Source: CALGLS01 sp965222105 (GTDB lineage: Bacteria; Bacteroidota; Bacteroidia; Chitinophagales; Saprospiraceae). From it: 64,000 nt of DNA. The stretch covers positions 62,001 through 126,000 of the forward strand of contig CBDCTQ010000026.1 of the NCBI GenBank assembly GCA_965222105.1, in the 5' to 3' direction. Position numbers and translations under genes: made by a program. Below are positions 60,459 through 64,000 of the stretch, piece by piece; positions within the stretch are counted from its first letter, which is position 1, and each line of letters opens with the position of its first letter. Below the pieces are notes generated by a model. The model worked only from the letters and a program-made list of their open reading frames with translations. It made no database searches and was not told where the DNA came from.

Positions 60459-60655
60459 TGTATGATATGTTGCTCCCGAATCGAATTCGGGACAAGTTTG
60501 TTGATTCTGTCAATTCGGTGCCTGCTGACTTCGACTTCGCTCAGTCAGCGAACTGTCTGCTGGTTGAGCGCAGCCGAAACAAGCGGGATTCCTCACCAAA
60601 GCTGAGTCCGGGGCAGGCTCCACACTGCCTAAATTAATCAGCTAGTCCAAGTCTT
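60459..60655. repeat. Repeat-rich spacer inside the Bat operon
   Basis: TCCCGAATCGAATTCGGGA palindrome (about 60473-60491) and, around 60520-60580, the inverted arms GACTTCGACTTCGCTCAGTC / GGTTGAGCGCAGCCGAAAC, a type of intergenic repeat I have seen described as common in Bacteroidota genomes. No ORF. Confidence 0.5.
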
Positions 60656-61990
60656 CTACTCCACCAACCCCCATATTGGGCTGTTTGGATTCAGATGAGG
60701 TTTCAAAACAGTGTAGGGAATGGTAAATTGCTGTTTGCCATAAATAGCACTGAATGGCGTGCTGAAACTGATCCCTTCTTTTCGAATGGTAAAGGAGTCG
60801 AAGTTAGCTGTTGAGAGCCATTTCCTAAAATCGTAATCTTTGTAATATTGGTGTTCTTGTATATCGGTGCTGATGTATTGCCATATAAAATCCTGGAGGT
60901 TAAAGTCGCGATCGAAAAGGCCAGTCAGGGTGATGGGTCTTCCCTGATCCATATCGAATGTAAAGGGAATGATCTGCGTGGTGTTTTCCCAACTGTTGGA
61001 GATGGACAGGGTGCCACTGATGATATTTACCGAAAGGTAGTCGAGATCGTACCAACCGTGGGTGCGGACCGAAGCACGGGTATCGGGACTTAGCCCTTCT
61101 CCGAGGAGCCGGACTTTCCTGGCATATTCGGTGTAGCCGTTACGGAGTTCTTCGATGAGCTGTTGCATCCAGTCGTTGAATACAAAATTGCCGGGAGCCG
61201 GGAAAGAAATGTTCAGGCTGCTGATGTAGTCGGCATAATCAACACAGCCTACTTTTACATTTTCATGTTGCCAAAAGTTGCCTTTGGTGCGTGCGCCGTA
61301 AGGGTTGAGGAAAACGCCCTCCACGATCCCCTTTTTGGTGAGTAGGCCGCGGAAGGACCCTTGTCGTTTTTTGTGGTTGTCGGTCAGGACGATCTCAATT
61401 TCATTTTTCCTGGAAATGGATCCTTTGGCTTCGTAGCTGAGTTGGCGCTCTTCAAAAAAAACGATGCCGCGGATCTGGCCCTCTCCTTCTTTTTGCAATA
61501 AAAACTCGACCTCTTTATCGTCGAGCAGGCCTCTGAAAGTGCGAATCCATTTTCTTTTGGCACAGTCGGTTAGCTGGCGTTTTTCGTGGATGGACTCCTT
61601 CAGCACCATGCTGCTGGCGATGTTGTTGTCGGTTGAAGACCAATCGAAGGTCAGAGCATTTCCGTTGAGTCGGCCCTGCATGAAGCCCGAAACGTCTCCG
61701 CTTTGGTTGACTTCGAGCAAGCGAATTTTCTGGTTTTTCATAAAGCCTATCAGGCCGAGTTGTTCGCCGCTTTTGAGGTATTCTAACCGTCCGCGGCAGA
61801 GTTTACCGTCGTAGGCCAGCACGATGGCGATGTCGCTGGCGTCGTCGACCTGGCCGTGAAAATGGCGCATCCAGATGACTTTGTTCTGTCTGTCGAAGAG
61901 TTTTAACACGGCTTTTTCCAGCGACGTCCGCTGTGCAGACATCGGGGTCAGCGAGAGTAAAATAAAGTATATGGTAACCAGTTTCGACAT
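60656..61990 (-). CDS. Secreted protein with internal repeat and DUF3298-like C-terminus, inside Bat operon
   Basis: 444 residues from ATG 61990; the longer frame overlaps moxR and is basic and coding-free. Signal peptide SKLVTIYFILLSLTPMSAQ. Residues about 30-125 and 130-240 are a tandem repeat (VIWMRHFHGQVDD versus KWIRTFRGLLDD, each with a QGRL- or RGLL-type second part). Residues 310-440 resemble RsiV-type DUF3298 domains: YLSVNIISGTLSISNSW, IPFTFDMDQGRPITLTGLF and FTIPYTVLKPHL. It starts 20 bases behind moxR, so it is in the operon, between moxR and DUF58 where no Bat gene is usual. Confidence 0.75.
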   Translation of the reverse strand: MSKLVTIYFILLSLTPMSAQRTSLEKAVLKLFDRQNKVIWMRHFHGQVDDASDIAIVLAYDGKLCRGRLEYLKSGEQLGLIGFMKNQKIRLLEVNQSGDVSGFMQGRLNGNALTFDWSSTDNNIASSMVLKESIHEKRQLTDCAKRKWIRTFRGLLDDKEVEFLLQKEGEGQIRGIVFFEERQLSYEAKGSISRKNEIEIVLTDNHKKRQGSFRGLLTKKGIVEGVFLNPYGARTKGNFWQHENVKVGCVDYADYISSLNISFPAPGNFVFNDWMQQLIEELRNGYTEYARKVRLLGEGLSPDTRASVRTHGWYDLDYLSVNIISGTLSISNSWENTTQIIPFTFDMDQGRPITLTGLFDRDFNLQDFIWQYISTDIQEHQYYKDYDFRKWLSTANFDSFTIRKEGISFSTPFSAIYGKQQFTIPYTVLKPHLNPNSPIWGLVE

Positions 61991-62010
61991 TGTCTGATAT
62001 GCTGTGGTGG

Positions 62011-63009
62011 TTAGGGCACCTCTACGGCGTTTAGAATTTCGTTGATGATGTCTTCCTGGGTGATGTTTTCCGCTTCGGCTTCGTAGGTCAGCCCTATGCG
62101 GTGGCGCAGGATGTCGGTACACACTTCGCGGATGTATTCGGGTATGACGAATCCTTTGCGCTGGATGAAGGCGTAGGCTTTCGACGCCAGCGCCAGGTTG
62201 ATGCTGGCCCGGGGCGATCCGCCGTAGTTGATCAGGGGTTTGAGTTTGGCCAGACCGTATTCTTCAGGCTGGCGGGTGGCGAATACCAGGTCGAGGATAT
62301 ATTGTTCGATCTTTTCATCCATATATATTTTTCGGACCACTTCGCGTGCCCGCAAAATTTCGGCTGGGGTGACCACCGCTGATACTTTTTCCTGAACGGC
62401 GCCGCTAAGGTTTCGCCGTATGATCTCCCGTTCTTCTTCTTTGTTGGGGTAGCCGATCTTCACTTTCAGCATAAAGCGGTCGACCTGTGCTTCTGGTAAG
62501 GGATAGGTACCTTCCTGCTCGATGGGGTTTTGGGTAGCTAGTACGAGGAAGGGCTCTTCGAGTTGGAAGGTGTCGTTGCCGATGGTGACCTGCCGTTCCT
62601 GCATGGCTTCCAGCAGAGCACTTTGCACTTTGGCGGGGGCTCTGTTGATCTCGTCGGCCAGTACAAAGTTGGCAAATACAGGCCCTCTGCGTACGGTAAA
62701 ATCGTTTTTGCTGGGGTTGTAGATCATGGTGCCAATGATGTCGGCGGGCAGCAGGTCGGGGGTAAACTGTATGCGGCTGAAATCGGCTTGTACGGCCGTT
62801 GCCAGGGTTTTAATGGCGAGGGTTTTGGCCAGTCCGGGCAACCCTTCCAGCAGCACATGTCCGCGGGTGAGCAGCCCTAGCAACAGCCGCTCAATCATCA
62901 GATGCTGGCCTACGATGACACGGGCCGTTTGGTCTTTAAGTTTTTCAATAAAGGCGCTGTCAACGTATATTTGTTGGTTTAACGCTTCAATGTCTACCGA
63001 TTGCTGCAT
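62011..63009 (-). CDS. MoxR-family AAA+ ATPase
   Basis: 332 residues from ATG 63009 (MQQSVDIEALNQQIYVDSAF); 10 codons of open frame before it ignored. Walker A VLLEGLPGLAKTLAIK at about 52-66, Walker B FVLADEINRAP, sensor 1 LATQNPIEQEGTYPLPEAQV, and the C-terminal lid GSPRASINLALASKAYAF. Heads the Bat operon. MoxR ATPases act as chaperones for VWA-protein complexes. No clear promoter match on the minus strand. Confidence 0.95.
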   Translation of the reverse strand: MQQSVDIEALNQQIYVDSAFIEKLKDQTARVIVGQHLMIERLLLGLLTRGHVLLEGLPGLAKTLAIKTLATAVQADFSRIQFTPDLLPADIIGTMIYNPSKNDFTVRRGPVFANFVLADEINRAPAKVQSALLEAMQERQVTIGNDTFQLEEPFLVLATQNPIEQEGTYPLPEAQVDRFMLKVKIGYPNKEEEREIIRRNLSGAVQEKVSAVVTPAEILRAREVVRKIYMDEKIEQYILDLVFATRQPEEYGLAKLKPLINYGGSPRASINLALASKAYAFIQRKGFVIPEYIREVCTDILRHRIGLTYEAEAENITQEDIINEILNAVEVP

Positions 63010-63063
63010 AATAAAGTTCTTTGTTTCCCTGTTTAGCAATTAATCACAATTTCCTGACTTTTC

Positions 63064-63071
63064 TATATTTG
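63064..63071 (+). promoter_or_regulatory. -7 promoter element for the + strand secreted protein
   Basis: TATATTTG, perfect TAnnTTTG, about 97 bases before ATG 63168. Confidence 0.4.
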
Positions 63072-63167
63072 CGGTTTTCCAATCCTGTGAAAAAGAGCTA
63101 CTTTTAAGTTGGCAAATTTCATAAATTTTTACCAGAAATGGTAATTGATTGAATCAAACACAATAAC

Positions 63168-63923
63168 ATGTTAAAAAACGTTAAAATACGAATTCTCGTC
63201 TTTTTCTTTTTTTGCCTATCCGGTCTGGTGCCATCCCTACAGGCCCAGGTCGCTGAGGTCATTGACCACATGGAGCGGGCAACTGTAGCAACCGATCAGA
63301 TCTACGACCTACGCCAAGGCACCCTGGTAGTAAAACTGCCCACCAAACGCAACAATATAAAAGCCATTGATAAAGCACTCAGCAGCGATAAACTACGCGA
63401 AAAAACAAAAATAAAACTGCTCAAAAAAAGGGAAGCCATCATCGCCGAATGTACCAGAATAAATCTTCAAATCACAAAGGCAGTAACCGATCATTATCAG
63501 TTTTCCAACTACCGCTTTATACCCGATACCGCTTCCACCCAACTGAAAAACGGAGTCTCCCGGGGCTATTTTCTCAACACCCAAGGCGAGCTGGACGATT
63601 CTATAAGCATCGACCTCGACAAGCCCGTGTTCTTTCTCCGGTTTGGGGTAATGAGTTCTCCTACCACCAACCGGTCAGAAGGCTTTGTCGTCACCGACCA
63701 CAAAGGCAACACCCTCCAGAAGCCTTTTCCCTATTTTATAAAATCAAAATATCCGCCGTTTTCTTCTGCTGTTGCTTTTTTCGGCAATGGCGACGTCCTC
63801 TTTCCCAACTTCCAGGCCATGGCCCTAAAGTTCAACCAAAAACTGACAAAATTTTACGCCAAAAGGAAGTTGGCCAAAGAAAAGGAAATACTCCGGGAAA
63901 AAATGCAGGAACTGAAAAATTGA
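63168..63923 (+). CDS. Secreted hypothetical protein
   Basis: 251 residues with signal peptide (IRILVFFFFCLSGLVPSLQAQ). Middle and end are basic and helical (KIKLLKKREAIIAECTRINL, KFYAKRKLAKEKEILREKMQ), with a beta segment RFGVMSSPTTNRSEGFVVTD. A coiled-coil-like C-terminus suggests assembly with itself or another envelope protein. Not recognised. Divergent from the moxR operon, next to a DUF5606 gene 45 bases downstream. Confidence 0.7.
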   Translation: MLKNVKIRILVFFFFCLSGLVPSLQAQVAEVIDHMERATVATDQIYDLRQGTLVVKLPTKRNNIKAIDKALSSDKLREKTKIKLLKKREAIIAECTRINLQITKAVTDHYQFSNYRFIPDTASTQLKNGVSRGYFLNTQGELDDSISIDLDKPVFFLRFGVMSSPTTNRSEGFVVTDHKGNTLQKPFPYFIKSKYPPFSSAVAFFGNGDVLFPNFQAMALKFNQKLTKFYAKRKLAKEKEILREKMQELKN

Positions 63924-63968
63924 CGAAAAGTCTTTCTATTTTCGCCCCTGAATAAATCCATCCAAAAA

Positions 63969-64000
63969 ATGAAACTAGACGACTTTGTTGCCGTGAGCGG
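63969..64000 (+). CDS. DUF5606 gene, only first codons in window
   Basis: ATG at 63969 followed by MKLDDFVAVSG, the usual start of DUF5606 proteins in Bacteroidota (M-x-L-x-x-x-x-x-[IV]-[SA]-G). Cut by the window end, so the length is unknown and the family rests on eleven residues. Confidence 0.45.
   Translation, partial: MKLDDFVAVS

Noticed and set aside
1..64000. tRNA, rRNA or riboswitch genes
   Set aside because: I looked for T-loop/acceptor patterns and conserved riboswitch cores and found none convincing; a covariance-model scan would be decisive.

Overview
The window is chromosomal DNA of a Bacteroidota bacterium, most likely from the Saprospiria (Lewinella/Haliscomenobacter-like). 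The reasons are a type IX secretion C-terminal sorting domain, a Bat-type MoxR-DUF58-VWA operon, Bacteroidota-restricted outer-membrane families (DUF5723, DUF6089, DUF6252, OmpP1/FadL-like), a mevalonate kinase, short AMP nucleosidase, and many perfect TAnnTTTG -7 promoter elements close to start codons on both strands. I see no rRNA, tRNA, CRISPR array, prophage or intact insertion sequence. The taxonomic call is inference from gene content.

Layout. 1-8.4 kb: end of a DUF2007 gene, a helical repeat-like protein, homogentisate dioxygenase (hmgA) with a MarR regulator, and three envelope proteins. 8.5-17.5 kb: proS, a LysM lytic transglycosylase, pirin, ahcY, a 0.5-kb three-unit higher-order tandem repeat, a methyltransferase, inorganic pyrophosphatase. 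17.6-24.6 kb: OmpA-like protein, glutaryl-CoA-type dehydrogenase, a FolB-CWC fusion, DUF4197 lipoprotein, AI-2E transporter, SGNH esterase, response regulator. 24.8-35.4 kb: a 4.5-kb secreted alpha/beta-hydrolase / beta-helix / T9SS gene broken by three +1 shifts, a sodium:solute symporter, and a DUF5723 gene with another +1 shift. 35.5-38.4 kb: a same-strand cluster of a histidine-kinase-like protein lacking its phospho-acceptor histidine, a receiver-like protein lacking the acidic pocket, and two small related flanking proteins. 38.5-46.6 kb: subtilisin-SPOR protease, DUF2147, an HEXXH protein, an alkyltransferase-like protein, a TrpF-like protein without the catalytic Cys, prolyl oligopeptidase, and a McsA-like double zinc-finger/UVR protein. 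46.9-48.7 kb: an AT-richer patch with a sigma factor and two orphan genes. 48.9-55.4 kb: second symporter, a 200-bp MITE-like element with 9-bp flanking duplications, an 797-residue GAF protein, amn and a DUF6089 barrel. 55.6-63 kb (minus): moxR, a DUF3298-like gene, DUF58, a BatD-like membrane protein, batA, batB, mevalonate kinase. 63.2-64 kb: a secreted protein and the first codons of a DUF5606 gene.

Most genes are ordinary household or envelope functions. The most unusual signals are the degenerate two-component cluster, the A-B-C repeat block, the FolB-CWC fusion, the MITE-like element, the duplicated 3' tail of amn, and the systematic +1 homopolymer shifts, which look more like assembly errors than real gene decay.
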